A stretch of 64,000 nt of DNA from Paracoccaceae bacterium (GTDB lineage: Bacteria; Pseudomonadota; Alphaproteobacteria; Rhodobacterales; Rhodobacteraceae): NCBI GenBank assembly GCA_014872875.1, contig WKFI01000012.1, forward strand, positions 538,657 through 602,656, in the 5' to 3' direction. Made by a program: the position numbers and the translations under genes. This document shows positions 9,096 through 17,262 of this stretch, in pieces (the first letter of the stretch is position 1; each line of letters opens with the position of its first letter). The notes under the pieces were generated by a model, which saw nothing but the letters and a program-made list of their open reading frames with translations, did no database searches and was not told where the DNA came from.

Positions 9096-9114
9096 TATAA
9101 CAGGTTTTGGTATA
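9096..9114. promoter_or_regulatory. Candidate GntR operator in the divergent promoter region
   Basis: Imperfect palindrome TATAACA-N5-TGGTATA with six of seven positions matching between the arms. It sits in the 60-145 base gap between the tautomerase-first operon and the gntR-leuCD-dctPQM operon. The minus strand carries a TATAAA-like -10 element across it. A GntR regulator encoded next door could bind here and control both directions. Confidence 0.4.
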
Positions 9115-9211
9115 TTAAAAGATCAAAATGAATTATGCAGGCAAGTCAGGGGTGCAAGACAGGCACCGTGTTCTTGCGGGGCAGAAAGACAGAAACAGGG
9201 GTTTGGGTACC

Positions 9212-10006
9212 GTGAACGCTCAAGGTCAACATGCACTTCCGGAAGGCGGAAAGGCCCGCAGAGTCTACCTTTTATTGAGGGATGACATCAGCAATGGGTC
9301 CGTGCGCGAAGGCAGCCTGCTACCGGGTGAAAACAAGCTGGCCGAGTCTTACGGCGTTAGCCGGGTAACGATTCGCCGGGCGCTGGATGCTCTGGCGGCA
9401 GAAGGTTGGATCGAAAAGAAAACCGGCGCCGGGTCTGTCGTGCTGGCACGTCAATCGGGCGGGCAGAAAATATCAGCGAACTTCGCGACGCTGATCCCGC
9501 AATTGGTCGATATCGACCGGTCTACCACCGCCCGATTGCTGACGTTCTCCTATGGTCCCCCGACCGAGATCGTCGCGGATGCGCTCGGCCTGAAGTCAGG
9601 AGAGAAGGTGCAGACCGCGGTTCGGGTGCGTTTGGTTGATGATCAGCCTTATTCGCATTTGACCACGCATGTTCCCGAACAAATCGCCCGCAACTATGAC
9701 GAGACCGATCTGGCCACACAGCCTCTGTTCCGTCTGCTGGAGCGGGGAGGCGTCCAGGTCGACAGCGCCCAGCAATCTCTCTCGGCGACACTTGCCTCAC
9801 CAGAAGTCGCCGAAGCCCTCGACGTGGCCGTGGGGTCGGCCCTGCTGTCCCTGAATCGTGTCGTGCGCGATGCGGATGGCCGCGGGGTCGAGTACCTGTC
9901 GGCGCTCTACCGACCGGAACTGTTCCGCGTTGAAATGGAACTGTCCCGTGTTGGTGCTGGCGAAACACGATACTGGCAACCGGTGATCGGAGCGCGCGAC
10001 GAATGA
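9212..10006 (+). CDS. GntR-family transcriptional regulator (HutC/UTRA type)
   Basis: A 264-residue regulator. The winged helix-turn-helix spans about residues 15-80 (RVYLLLRDDISNGSV, LPGENKLAESYGVSRVTIRRAL, EGWIEKKTGAGSVV). The UTRA ligand domain follows (LGLKSGEKVQTAVRVRLVDDQPYSHLTTHVP, then GVEYLSALYRPELFRVEMEL near the end). I chose the GTG at 9212, which places the HTH at its usual distance from the N terminus. An ATG at 9128 would add 28 residues and cannot be excluded. The gene overlaps the LeuC-like start. It is probably the local switch for both divergent operons, responding to the pathway substrate or an intermediate. Confidence 0.87.
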   Translation: MNAQGQHALPEGGKARRVYLLLRDDISNGSVREGSLLPGENKLAESYGVSRVTIRRALDALAAEGWIEKKTGAGSVVLARQSGGQKISANFATLIPQLVDIDRSTTARLLTFSYGPPTEIVADALGLKSGEKVQTAVRVRLVDDQPYSHLTTHVPEQIARNYDETDLATQPLFRLLERGGVQVDSAQQSLSATLASPEVAEALDVAVGSALLSLNRVVRDADGRGVEYLSALYRPELFRVEMELSRVGAGETRYWQPVIGARDE

Positions 10007-11403
10007 TGCCCCGGACCCTTCTCGACAAGCTCTGGCAAGAGCACGAAATCACACGGCGCGACGATGGTGCATCGCTTTTGTGGGTGGACAGGCATCTGAT
10101 TCACGAAGGTTCGCATCATGCCTTTGCGAAACTCGCAGCAAGAAAGGCGAACACAGCCGAGCCGGGTCTGACCTATGGAGTCGTCGATCATTACGCCCCC
10201 ACGCGGGGCGCCCCGGCCACTACCGACATCGCCCGGATGATCTCAACACTTGAAGACAATGCCGAGCGGTATGGGATCACCTGTTTCGGGCTGGATGATC
10301 CCAGACAGGGGATCGTGCATGTGATCGGTCCGGAACAGGGACTGACACTGCCCGGAATGCTGGTCAATTGTGGGGACAGCCACACTTCAACACACGGTGC
10401 CTTTGGTGCGTTGGCCTTTGGTATCGGTGCCACCGAGGTCGCACATGTGCTGGCGACCCAGACGATCTGGCAAAAGAAACCCAAATCGCTGCGGATCGTG
10501 ATCAATGGGCAATTGGCGCCCGGGGTGGGTGCAAAGGACATTGCCCTCGCGTGGATCTCTAAACTCGGCGCGGACGGAGCGAGAGGCCAAGCCATCGAAT
10601 ATGCTGGGGAAACCGTAAGGTCCCTGTCGATGGCAGGTCGCATGACCCTGTGCAATTTGTCGATCGAAGGCGGTGGCCGGTTCGGCATGATCGCGCCTGA
10701 CCAGACGACTTTCGACTATGTCCGGGGACGGCCCTATGCGCCGACCGACGCTGATTGGGACCGTGCTCTTGAAGCGTGGGCGTCCTTGAAAAGCGATCCG
10801 GATGCAGCCTTCGACCGTGAGGTTGAAATCAATGCCGCCGATATCGTCCCTATCGTCACCTGGGGCACCTCTCCGGAAGAAGCACTGCCCATCACTTCTA
10901 CTGTGCCTGAACCGAACAACCTGGAAGGTGCGGACGCTCAGAAACTTTCGGAAACACTCGAGTACATGGGGTTGCGGCCGGGACAGCCGCTGTCGGACGT
11001 TGTGGTCGATCAGGTCTTTATCGGGTCTTGCACCAATGCACGGATCGAAGATCTGCGCGATGCGGCCGCCGTTCTTTCGGGACGAAAATCAAAGGTTCCT
11101 GGGCTGGTATCGCCTGGCTCGAAACTGGTCAAGGAACAGGCCGAGGCAGAAGGGCTCGATCGGGTCTTTGTAAAGGCCGGGCTCGATTGGGTCGGCTCGG
11201 GCTGCTCGATGTGCGTGGCGATGAACGGCGACGCAGTCCCGGCGGGGAACCGCTGCGCTTCAACCACGAACCGGAATTTTCGCGGGCGTCAGGGCCGCGG
11301 TGCCCGTACCCACCTGATGTCTCCTGCCATGGTAGCCGCAGCGGCTGTCACAGGGCATTTGGCGGATGTGCGACCACTGCTTGCCGGACGGGGGGTTGCA
11401 TGA
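10003..11403 (+). CDS. Aconitase-family hydro-lyase, large subunit (LeuC-like)
   Basis: A 466-residue large subunit of the isopropylmalate/homoaconitate/dimethylmaleate dehydratase type. All three [4Fe-4S] cysteines are visible, in GSCTN near residue 346 and GSGCSMCVAMN near 407. NCGDSHTSTHGAFGALAFGIG near 122 and NRNFRGRQGRGARTHLMSP near the end are also conserved. It closely resembles 3-isopropylmalate dehydratase, but the neighbours (GntR, TRAP importer, PEP-mutase-type lyase) point to catabolism, not leucine synthesis, so I give no leu symbol. A dimethylmaleate or citraconate-type hydratase is a reasonable alternative. ATG-ATG overlaps the regulator stop. Confidence 0.87.
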   Translation: MMPRTLLDKLWQEHEITRRDDGASLLWVDRHLIHEGSHHAFAKLAARKANTAEPGLTYGVVDHYAPTRGAPATTDIARMISTLEDNAERYGITCFGLDDPRQGIVHVIGPEQGLTLPGMLVNCGDSHTSTHGAFGALAFGIGATEVAHVLATQTIWQKKPKSLRIVINGQLAPGVGAKDIALAWISKLGADGARGQAIEYAGETVRSLSMAGRMTLCNLSIEGGGRFGMIAPDQTTFDYVRGRPYAPTDADWDRALEAWASLKSDPDAAFDREVEINAADIVPIVTWGTSPEEALPITSTVPEPNNLEGADAQKLSETLEYMGLRPGQPLSDVVVDQVFIGSCTNARIEDLRDAAAVLSGRKSKVPGLVSPGSKLVKEQAEAEGLDRVFVKAGLDWVGSGCSMCVAMNGDAVPAGNRCASTTNRNFRGRQGRGARTHLMSPAMVAAAAVTGHLADVRPLLAGRGVA

Positions 11404-12017
11404 CGGGTTGGAGCAGACATACCGGCTTGGCGATCGCGCTGGATCAGGAGAACGTGGATACGGATCAGTTGATACCTGCGCGGTTCATGTCGACCCCGCG
11501 CAGCGAAGGCTACGGCCAGTTCCTGTTGAATGACCAGCGCCGGGATCACACCGGGGCTTTGATCGAAGCGCATCCCCTGAACCTTAACCCCAAGACGTCA
11601 ATCTTGGTCATGCGGCGCAATTTCGGCAGCGGATCGTCACGCGAAGCAGCGGTGTATGCGCTGGTCGATTTTGGCATTCGCGTGGTTCTGGCCCCGAGTT
11701 TCGGCGACATCTTTGCGTCCAACGCTGTGAACAACGGCTTGCTACCGGCACGGCTGCCAGACGCCGTGATCGACCGAATGATAGCACAGCTTGGCGCCTC
11801 GACGGCGCAGGTGACTATCGACCTGCCGTCCTCGACGATCTCGATCGCCAACGAGTCTGTGCGCTTCGACCTGGATGCCACCTGGCGTCAGAAACTGGTC
11901 AACGGCTGGGATGATATCGACCTGACTCAGGTCCACGCAGACGCAATCGCTGAATACCGCGCCCTTCGCGCGCAACAGAAACCATGGATTTTTTCGGCGC
12001 AGGAGACGGCCGGATGA
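11400..12017 (+). CDS. Aconitase-family hydro-lyase, small subunit (LeuD-like)
   Basis: A 205-residue swivel-domain partner of the large subunit. Typical segments are NVDTDQLIPARFMS near residue 19, VMRRNFGSGSSREAAVYAL near 70 and LAPSFGDIFASNAVNNGLLP near 95. The substrate-recognition loop is in the YGQFLLNDQRRD stretch. The start is the ATGA overlapping the large-subunit stop; the open frame further upstream belongs to another reading of that gene. Together the two subunits would hydrate or dehydrate a C5-C7 dicarboxylate. A small GC hairpin (12023-12039) lies just past the stop, before the TRAP genes. Confidence 0.86.
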   Translation: MTGWSRHTGLAIALDQENVDTDQLIPARFMSTPRSEGYGQFLLNDQRRDHTGALIEAHPLNLNPKTSILVMRRNFGSGSSREAAVYALVDFGIRVVLAPSFGDIFASNAVNNGLLPARLPDAVIDRMIAQLGASTAQVTIDLPSSTISIANESVRFDLDATWRQKLVNGWDDIDLTQVHADAIAEYRALRAQQKPWIFSAQETAG

Positions 12018-12085
12018 AACCGGGGCGGTACGGCCGCCCTGAAAATGTGGCCGGGGCACCGGTCGGGGAGAAGGAGGAACAACCC

Positions 12086-13099
12086 ATGAAAATGCAACTC
12101 TTTGCCGGCCTGGTGGCCGGCGCGATGATGGCCGGCAGCTTTGCCAAGGCCGAAGAGACCATCACGGCTGTACATGCGTTTCCTGAAACGCTGATCTATA
12201 CCAAAAGCTTCCTGTCCTTCGTGGACAAGGTCAACGAAGCCGGAAAAGGCGTTGTTCAGATCGAAGTACGTGGCGGCCCGGAAGCGATCGGCATGTTTCA
12301 ACAGCCGGACGCGGTCCGCGATGGCATCGTCGACATGGTCTACACACCGGGCTCTTTCTATGGCGGCTCGCTGCCTGAAAAGGATGCCATGGTGTCGTCG
12401 AACCTGACGGCCATCGAGACCCGTGAGAATGGTGGAACCGCATTGATCGACGAGATCCATCAGCAGAAGATGGGCTTGAAATACCTCGGCTGGTTCGACA
12501 GCGGTGTGTGCTACAACCTTTGGACGCGGGACGAGCCCGAGTTTGACGGGGATGGCAACCTCAAGGTCGAAGGACTGAAGCTGCGCGGCAACGCCGTCTA
12601 TAACGCGTTCTTCACCAACTATCTTGGTGCACAGGTGATTGATCTGCCCACCGGCGAAGTCTACGCCGCGCTGCAACGCGGTGTCGTTGACGCCACTGGC
12701 TGGACCCAGATTGGCCTGATCGACCTGAAGTGGAACGAATTCCTGAACTACCGGATCGAACCCTGCTTCTTCTCGACCGACCTTGGTGTGATCGTGAACC
12801 TGGAAAAGTGGAACTCCCTCAGCGCTGAAGCGCAGAAAATCGTCCAAGATGTTGCCATCCAGCATGAGATCGACAGCGTGAACGCCCTTCGGGCAAAGCG
12901 TGACGAGGATTTTGCGGCTCTGGACGCGCAAGGCATGAAGGTCGTTTCCCTGGAAGGCGAAGCCAAGGCGAACTACCTGGCGGCTGCCCGCGAAAAGAAC
13001 TGGGAGCGGATGAAGGGCCTGATGGCAGAGCATCCGATGGGCACCGGCAACTATGACCGGCTGATCGAACTGTTCTACGATGCAGACGCTGACAAATAA
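12086..13099 (+). CDS. TRAP transporter substrate-binding protein, DctP family
   Basis: A 337-residue periplasmic receptor. The first ~22 residues are a signal peptide (MKMQLFAGLVAGAMMAGSFAKA). The mature part shows the DctP fold: GKGVVQIEVRGGPEAIG, then LRGNAVYNAFFTNYLGAQVIDLPTGEVYAALQRGVVDATGW, which holds the arginine that usually binds the substrate carboxylate. The ATG is preceded by AAGGAGG, and the longer open frame upstream overlaps leuD and was discarded. Together with the next two genes it forms a sodium-driven importer, most likely for the organic acid broken down by the surrounding enzymes. Confidence 0.9.
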   Translation: MKMQLFAGLVAGAMMAGSFAKAEETITAVHAFPETLIYTKSFLSFVDKVNEAGKGVVQIEVRGGPEAIGMFQQPDAVRDGIVDMVYTPGSFYGGSLPEKDAMVSSNLTAIETRENGGTALIDEIHQQKMGLKYLGWFDSGVCYNLWTRDEPEFDGDGNLKVEGLKLRGNAVYNAFFTNYLGAQVIDLPTGEVYAALQRGVVDATGWTQIGLIDLKWNEFLNYRIEPCFFSTDLGVIVNLEKWNSLSAEAQKIVQDVAIQHEIDSVNALRAKRDEDFAALDAQGMKVVSLEGEAKANYLAAAREKNWERMKGLMAEHPMGTGNYDRLIELFYDADADK

Positions 13100-13119
13100 G
13101 TTGGCACAAAACGCGGTCT

Positions 13120-13133
13120 AGGGCTTCGGCCCT
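13120..13133 (+). repeat. Intercistronic hairpin between dctP and dctQ
   Basis: AGGGC-TTCG-GCCCT, a five-base stem with a stable UUCG tetraloop in the 57-base gap after the binding-protein gene. No T-run follows, so it is more likely to protect the dctP message or lower downstream expression than to terminate fully. Confidence 0.5.
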
Positions 13134-13156
13134 GGATCATCTTTCCTGGAGGATGC

Positions 13157-13663
13157 ATGCGTCTGATTGCTCGTATCTACGACGGTCTGCTTTATCTCAT
13201 GGCCTTGGCCGCAGCTGCCATGTTGGTCTGGCTGATGGTATCGGTGGTTGTTTCCGTAGCCATGCGCAACCTTGGGATTCAACCCTTTGCCTGGCTGTTC
13301 ACCAGTACCGAGTACGGTCTTCTTTACATGACCATGCTGGGTGCACCATGGCTCGTTCGGGAAAAGGGCCATGTTCACATCGAGCTTGTCACCGCGGCGC
13401 TGCCGGCCCGATCACGCAGGTTCGTCAGCAGGGCCGTGGCGCTCGGCTGTGTCGCCGTGTCGGTGATACTGGCTTGGTACGGTTTTGAGCTTTTTCAAAC
13501 CAATATTGAGCGCAATGACTATGACGTCAGAGCCTATTTCTATCCGCGCTGGATGCTGACCATCACATTCCCTATCGCTTTCAGTTTTACGGCGATTGAG
13601 TTTGCGCGGTTCGTTTTCGGCAAGGAGCTTTTACACTCCGGCGAAGCAGGGATTCACGAATAA
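13157..13663 (+). CDS. TRAP transporter small permease, DctQ family
   Basis: A 168-residue membrane protein with four predicted helices (about residues 12-36, 48-66, 86-106 and 126-148), the normal architecture of the DctQ subunit. EYGLLYMTMLGAPWLVREKGHVHIEL in the middle is the typical family segment. TTTCCTGGAGG supplies the ribosome site. It links DctP recognition to the large DctM channel, whose start overlaps its stop. Confidence 0.85.
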   Translation: MRLIARIYDGLLYLMALAAAAMLVWLMVSVVVSVAMRNLGIQPFAWLFTSTEYGLLYMTMLGAPWLVREKGHVHIELVTAALPARSRRFVSRAVALGCVAVSVILAWYGFELFQTNIERNDYDVRAYFYPRWMLTITFPIAFSFTAIEFARFVFGKELLHSGEAGIHE

Positions 13664-14973
13664 TGGAATGGTACGAAGCACTTGGGCTTTTGATCGGAAG
13701 CATCATGTTCCTGATGGCAATTGGCATGCCCGTGGCTTTGGCGTTCCTTGCTGCCAACATCATAGGCGCGTGGGTGTTTATGGGGGGAGAGCGTGGCGTC
13801 GTCGCCCTGCTGAACAATGGCTGGGGATCGCTCACCAAGTTCGCCCTCGTCCCAATCCCGCTGTTTTTGCTTATGGGCGAGATATTCTTCCACACCGGGC
13901 TTGGCGGACGCATGTTTTCTGCCATTGACCGGTTGCTTGGAAAACTACCAGGCCGGTTGAGCTATGTGACCGTCCTTGGCGGCACGGGGTTTTCCACGCT
14001 TTCAGGGTCTTCCATGGGATCGACGGCTCTTTTGGGCTCGTTGATGGTGCCCGAGATGACCAAGCGTGGATACAAGAAACACATGTCTATCGGCCCGATC
14101 CTTGGCACGGGTGGTTTGGCCATCATCATCCCGCCATCAGCCTTGGCCGTGTTGCTGGCCACTTTGGCCCAGATTGATGTGGGGGCCCTGCTTATCGCTG
14201 GCATCCTTCCCGGACTGATCCTTGCTGGGCTCTACATTTCAACGATTTACCTGCAAACCAGGCTCGACCCGGAAGCAGCACCGGCTTACGAAGTGCCGCC
14301 CCAGTCGACCCCGGAAAAACTTGGCCTGCTGATCCGTGACGTCGTGCCCATGATCGGGCTGATGGTGCTGATCGTGATCATGATGATCAATGGCATTGTC
14401 ACCCCTTCCGAGGCGGCCGCCTTTGGTGCTTTGGGCGTATTGCTTCTGGCCGCTATCTACCGGTGCCTGACCTGGAAAGCTATCGTGGCGTCCGTTCGTG
14501 GGGCTTTGCGGGTAACACTGATGGCCTACCTGATCGTGTTCGGCTCTGCCACCTTCAGCCAGTTGCTTGCCTTTTCCGGCGCCTCCCGCGGGCTGATCAA
14601 TTGGGCAACGGGATTTGAGCTGGACCCTATCCTGATGCTGCTGGTGATGTTTGCCGTACTTCTGATCCTGGGCATGTTCATGGAGCAGATCTCGATGATG
14701 TTGCTAACCGTGCCGATCTTCTTTCCTTTGGCAACAAGCCTTGGCTTCGACCCGATCTGGTTTGGCCTCATCATGCTTCTCGCTCTTGAGATCAGCTTTA
14801 CGACGCCACCTTTCGGTTTGCTCTTGTTTGTCATGAAGGGTGTGGCCCCAATGGATACCACGATGCGCGAGATCTATACCTCCGCAATCCCGTTCATCGT
14901 CTGCTCTCTGATCCTTGTAACGCTCTTGATCCTGTTCCCCCCTCTGGCGACGTGGTTGCCGGGGAAAGGCTGA
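13663..14973 (+). CDS. TRAP transporter large permease, DctM family
   Basis: A 436-residue, very hydrophobic protein with around twelve predicted helices, as expected for the transport subunit of a TRAP system. Conserved segments include LSYVTVLGGTGFSTLSGSSMGSTALLGSLMVPEM near residue 105, the IIPPSALAVLLA stretch near 155 and ISFTTPPFGLLLFVMKG near 385. It starts directly on the dctQ stop. This is the last gene of the GntR-led operon. Confidence 0.9.
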   Translation: MEWYEALGLLIGSIMFLMAIGMPVALAFLAANIIGAWVFMGGERGVVALLNNGWGSLTKFALVPIPLFLLMGEIFFHTGLGGRMFSAIDRLLGKLPGRLSYVTVLGGTGFSTLSGSSMGSTALLGSLMVPEMTKRGYKKHMSIGPILGTGGLAIIIPPSALAVLLATLAQIDVGALLIAGILPGLILAGLYISTIYLQTRLDPEAAPAYEVPPQSTPEKLGLLIRDVVPMIGLMVLIVIMMINGIVTPSEAAAFGALGVLLLAAIYRCLTWKAIVASVRGALRVTLMAYLIVFGSATFSQLLAFSGASRGLINWATGFELDPILMLLVMFAVLLILGMFMEQISMMLLTVPIFFPLATSLGFDPIWFGLIMLLALEISFTTPPFGLLLFVMKGVAPMDTTMREIYTSAIPFIVCSLILVTLLILFPPLATWLPGKG

Positions 14974-15327
14974 CATTCAGACTCTCTGGCGCCGAGACGC
15001 GCTCTGGACTGAGTGCTCTTGCTCGATTGCGAGACGTAGGTTTTCCAAGCTTTTTGGAGCGTACATACTCGTGCTCGTATCGGCGGAATTTCCGGTATGA
15101 ACCGTGGGGCGGATACGCAAATTTGGGACTCCGCGCAGGGTAGCAACACCAATTGGTGACACTCCTCCAATTCTGGTTCGCGGTCCCAGCCCCACGTTGC
15201 CAAAAAAACAGGCAGACATTCCGGCATATGCGGGTAACGCCGAAAGATTGAGCAAACCTCCGGTCGGGCAATGGATTTGATAGCTTTCGAATTGTGGTCA
15301 AAAAGGCTTCCGCTCAATTAGAGCTCC
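14974..15327. other. Intergenic region upstream of nasT with a 12-base palindrome
   Basis: About 354 bases between the TRAP operon and nasTS without a supportable gene. It holds a perfect palindrome CACCAATTGGTG at 15147-15158, about 170 bases before nasT. The half-sites resemble those bound by NtrC (GCACC/GGTGC), but the spacing is four bases, one short of the usual five. No clear terminator for the TRAP operon was seen. Confidence 0.4.
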
Positions 15328-15912
15328 ATGAAACAACACCTGACAGTCGTTGTGGTCGAACAGAACCAAGAACGGGCGTTTGCAATTGTCGATGCCTTAA
15401 AGGAGTCTGGCGACGCAGATGTTATTGTGATTGATAGCGTCTCCGGGCTGGCACGCAAAATTGCGACGCACAGTCCGGATATTGTCCTGATCGACATAGA
15501 TAATCCGTCGCGCGATATGTTGGAGGAGTTGACCGTTGCGTCGGGTCCAATGGAACGCCCGGTGGCAATGTTTGTATCTGGTGCAGCTGGCGGTTTGGCT
15601 CAGGACGCGGTCGAAGCCGGCATGTCTGCATACGTCGTAGACGGGCTCAAGGCCGATCGGATCAAACCCATCATGGATATCGCAATCGCGCGCTTTCAGG
15701 TGCTGCGTCAGATGCGGGTCGAGTTGGAAGAGACCCGACGCGCTTTGGAAGAACGTAAGCTGATCGACCGGGCCAAAGGCCTGCTTATGAAGGCCAAGGG
15801 CCTGCAGGAAGACGAAGCCTATGCTCTGCTGCGCAAAACCGCGATGAACCAGAATCGGCGGGTGGCCGACGTTGCCGAAGCCCTGGTGACCGCGTCGGGA
15901 TTGCTTTCATGA
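15328..15912 (+). CDS. nasT: NasT-type ANTAR-domain antitermination regulator
   Basis: A 194-residue two-domain regulator. Residues 1-125 form a receiver-like domain (LTVVVVEQNQ, DIVLIDIDNPSRD). Residues ~135-190 are the ANTAR RNA-binding domain: RRALEERKLIDRAKGLLMKAKGLQEDEAYALLRKTAMNQNRRVADVAEAL. NasT proteins bind a two-hairpin leader RNA and block a terminator ahead of nitrate assimilation genes; NasS holds them inactive until nitrate or nitrite binds. The matching leader element is visible before nrtA. The nasS start overlaps the nasT stop, which fits a NasS-NasT complex. Confidence 0.9.
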   Translation: MKQHLTVVVVEQNQERAFAIVDALKESGDADVIVIDSVSGLARKIATHSPDIVLIDIDNPSRDMLEELTVASGPMERPVAMFVSGAAGGLAQDAVEAGMSAYVVDGLKADRIKPIMDIAIARFQVLRQMRVELEETRRALEERKLIDRAKGLLMKAKGLQEDEAYALLRKTAMNQNRRVADVAEALVTASGLLS

Positions 15913-17078
15913 GAACAGTTACCCTTCCCGTAGCGTATATGCCCTTGGTTGATGCCGCGCCATTGATTGTCGCGCGTGAGATGGGTTTCGACCACACAGA
16001 AGGCATTTCGCTGGACCTTAAGCCGGCTCCCTCTTGGTCAGCGCTTCGAGATATGTTGGCTTTTGGCCATGTGGACGCGGCGCATTTACTGTCCCCCATC
16101 CCTGTCGCAATGGCCTTGGGTTTGGGCGGCTTCGCGACGCCGTTGTCGGCCGTATCCGTCTTATCCCTGAATGGTAACGTGATTGGTGTTGGCACCAAAT
16201 TGGCAGGGCGGCTAGCTGATCATGGCTATAGCTTCGACTTCAGTGACGCCCAAGCGGCAGGCGCCGCTTTGGCCCGGTCATCTGACGAGGTGTTAGTCTT
16301 CGGGGTACCGTTCACATTCTCCATGCACGTTGAATTGCTGCGTTATTGGATTGCCAGAACCGAGCTTGCCTCGAAGCAAGTTGAAATTCGCACCGTCCCA
16401 CCACCATTGATGGCGCGTGCTCTGGCGAGCGGAGAGATTGATGCGTTTTGTGTAGGAGAACCGTGGGGCTCTTTCGCCGTAGACGACAACGTCGCTGCAT
16501 TACTGTTACCGGGTAAAGCGATCTGGACTTGCGCACCTGAGAAGGTTCTGGCCGTCAGAAACGATTGGGCGGAAACGGAACCTGAACTTTTGGGCGGTCT
16601 CATGCGTTCGGTATGGAGGGCGGGACGGTGGCTGTCCAATCAAGAAAGCCGAACAACCGCGTCGGAAATGCTGTCTCGCAAGGCTTACCTGAATGTTTCG
16701 CCCGAGCTGGTCGATCGGGCGCTTTTGGGCGAATTTACCGTCTCTGCGAACGGCGAACAGCGCCATGTTGACGGGTTCGTCGAGTTCTTTGAAGGTGCGG
16801 CCACCTTTCCTTGGCGAAGCCAGGCGAAGTGGATCGCGCATCAGCTCGCAATTCGCAATGGGCTTGATACGACAACTGCAGAACGTCAAGCTGCCAGTGT
16901 GTTTCGCAGTGATCTATACCGTCGCGAGTTGCATCTCTTGGGCGTCGAGATACCCGGTGCATCCGAGAAGTTGGAGGGAGCGTTGCCCGAGGCAAAGGCA
17001 GTCGCTTCGACCAATGGCAGTCTGATTCTACCTCGAAACGCGTTTTTCGATCGGAGTATTTTCGAGCCCGCCGGGTAA
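15909..17078 (+). CDS. nasS: NasS-type nitrate/nitrite sensor, NrtA-like
   Basis: A 389-residue protein of the NrtA/CmpA binding-protein family (TLPVAYMPLVDAAPLIVAREMGF, VDAAHLLSPIPVAMALGLGG, VGEPWGSFAVDDN). It has no signal peptide, so it should remain in the cytoplasm. That is the expected feature of NasS, which senses nitrate or nitrite and releases NasT for antitermination. The start overlaps the nasT stop as ATGA. Compared with the transport receptor NrtA downstream, it is shorter and lacks the secretion signal. Confidence 0.88.
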   Translation: MRTVTLPVAYMPLVDAAPLIVAREMGFDHTEGISLDLKPAPSWSALRDMLAFGHVDAAHLLSPIPVAMALGLGGFATPLSAVSVLSLNGNVIGVGTKLAGRLADHGYSFDFSDAQAAGAALARSSDEVLVFGVPFTFSMHVELLRYWIARTELASKQVEIRTVPPPLMARALASGEIDAFCVGEPWGSFAVDDNVAALLLPGKAIWTCAPEKVLAVRNDWAETEPELLGGLMRSVWRAGRWLSNQESRTTASEMLSRKAYLNVSPELVDRALLGEFTVSANGEQRHVDGFVEFFEGAATFPWRSQAKWIAHQLAIRNGLDTTTAERQAASVFRSDLYRRELHLLGVEIPGASEKLEGALPEAKAVASTNGSLILPRNAFFDRSIFEPAG

Positions 17079-17118
17079 ACTTGCACATTTTTTTTGCAGC
17101 GCAGCGAAAATTATGCTG

Positions 17119-17140
17119 CAGCGCGGAATTATTCGCGCTG
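17119..17140 (+). promoter_or_regulatory. Inverted repeat at the head of the nas leader
   Basis: CAGCGCG-N8-CGCGCTG, a perfect seven-base inverted repeat. It follows a second, shorter one, GCAGC-N9-GCTGC (17101-17119). Both lie upstream of the ANTAR element and could be an operator near the promoter of the nitrate operon or a 5' RNA hairpin. I could not place a convincing -35/-10 pair. Confidence 0.4.
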
Positions 17141-17191
17141 AAAGGTCGAAAACTAGTGACGCACCAATGAGTGACTGTCTTAATGAACCCA

Positions 17192-17262
17192 TCGGCAGGC
17201 AACGAAGCCCACCGACGGAATTCGCCCACAACCTTGGGCACCTAACAAGAGCAAAGCCGCTC
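17192..17262 (+). promoter_or_regulatory. ANTAR-type two-hairpin antiterminator RNA (NasT target)
   Basis: Two short stem-loops with hexanucleotide loops of the A-n-n-G-n-n form that ANTAR proteins recognise. P1 (17192-17215) has stem TCGG / CCGA, a CA/CA internal loop, then GGC-AACGAA-GCC. P2 (17249-17262) is GAGC-AAAGCC-GCTC. A third hairpin, GCCCA-N6-TGGGC (17224-17239), lies between them. P2 shares bases with the 5' arm of the terminator, so the two structures exclude each other. NasT holding P1/P2 would let transcription read into nrtA when nitrate is present. Confidence 0.72.

Noticed and set aside
11927..13033. Minus-strand open frame of 368 codons opposite dctP
   Set aside because: Antisense shadow; the plus-strand reading has a signal peptide, ribosome site and DctP motifs.
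15147..15158. CACCAATTGGTG as a true NtrC box
   Set aside because: The half-site spacing is four, not five, and no sigma-54 promoter was found nearby; kept only as an unassigned palindrome.
17081..17098. TTGCAC followed by TTTGCA, resembling a sigma-54 promoter ahead of the nitrate leader
   Set aside because: The distance between the two GC elements is two bases too long for the strict -24/-12 spacing.
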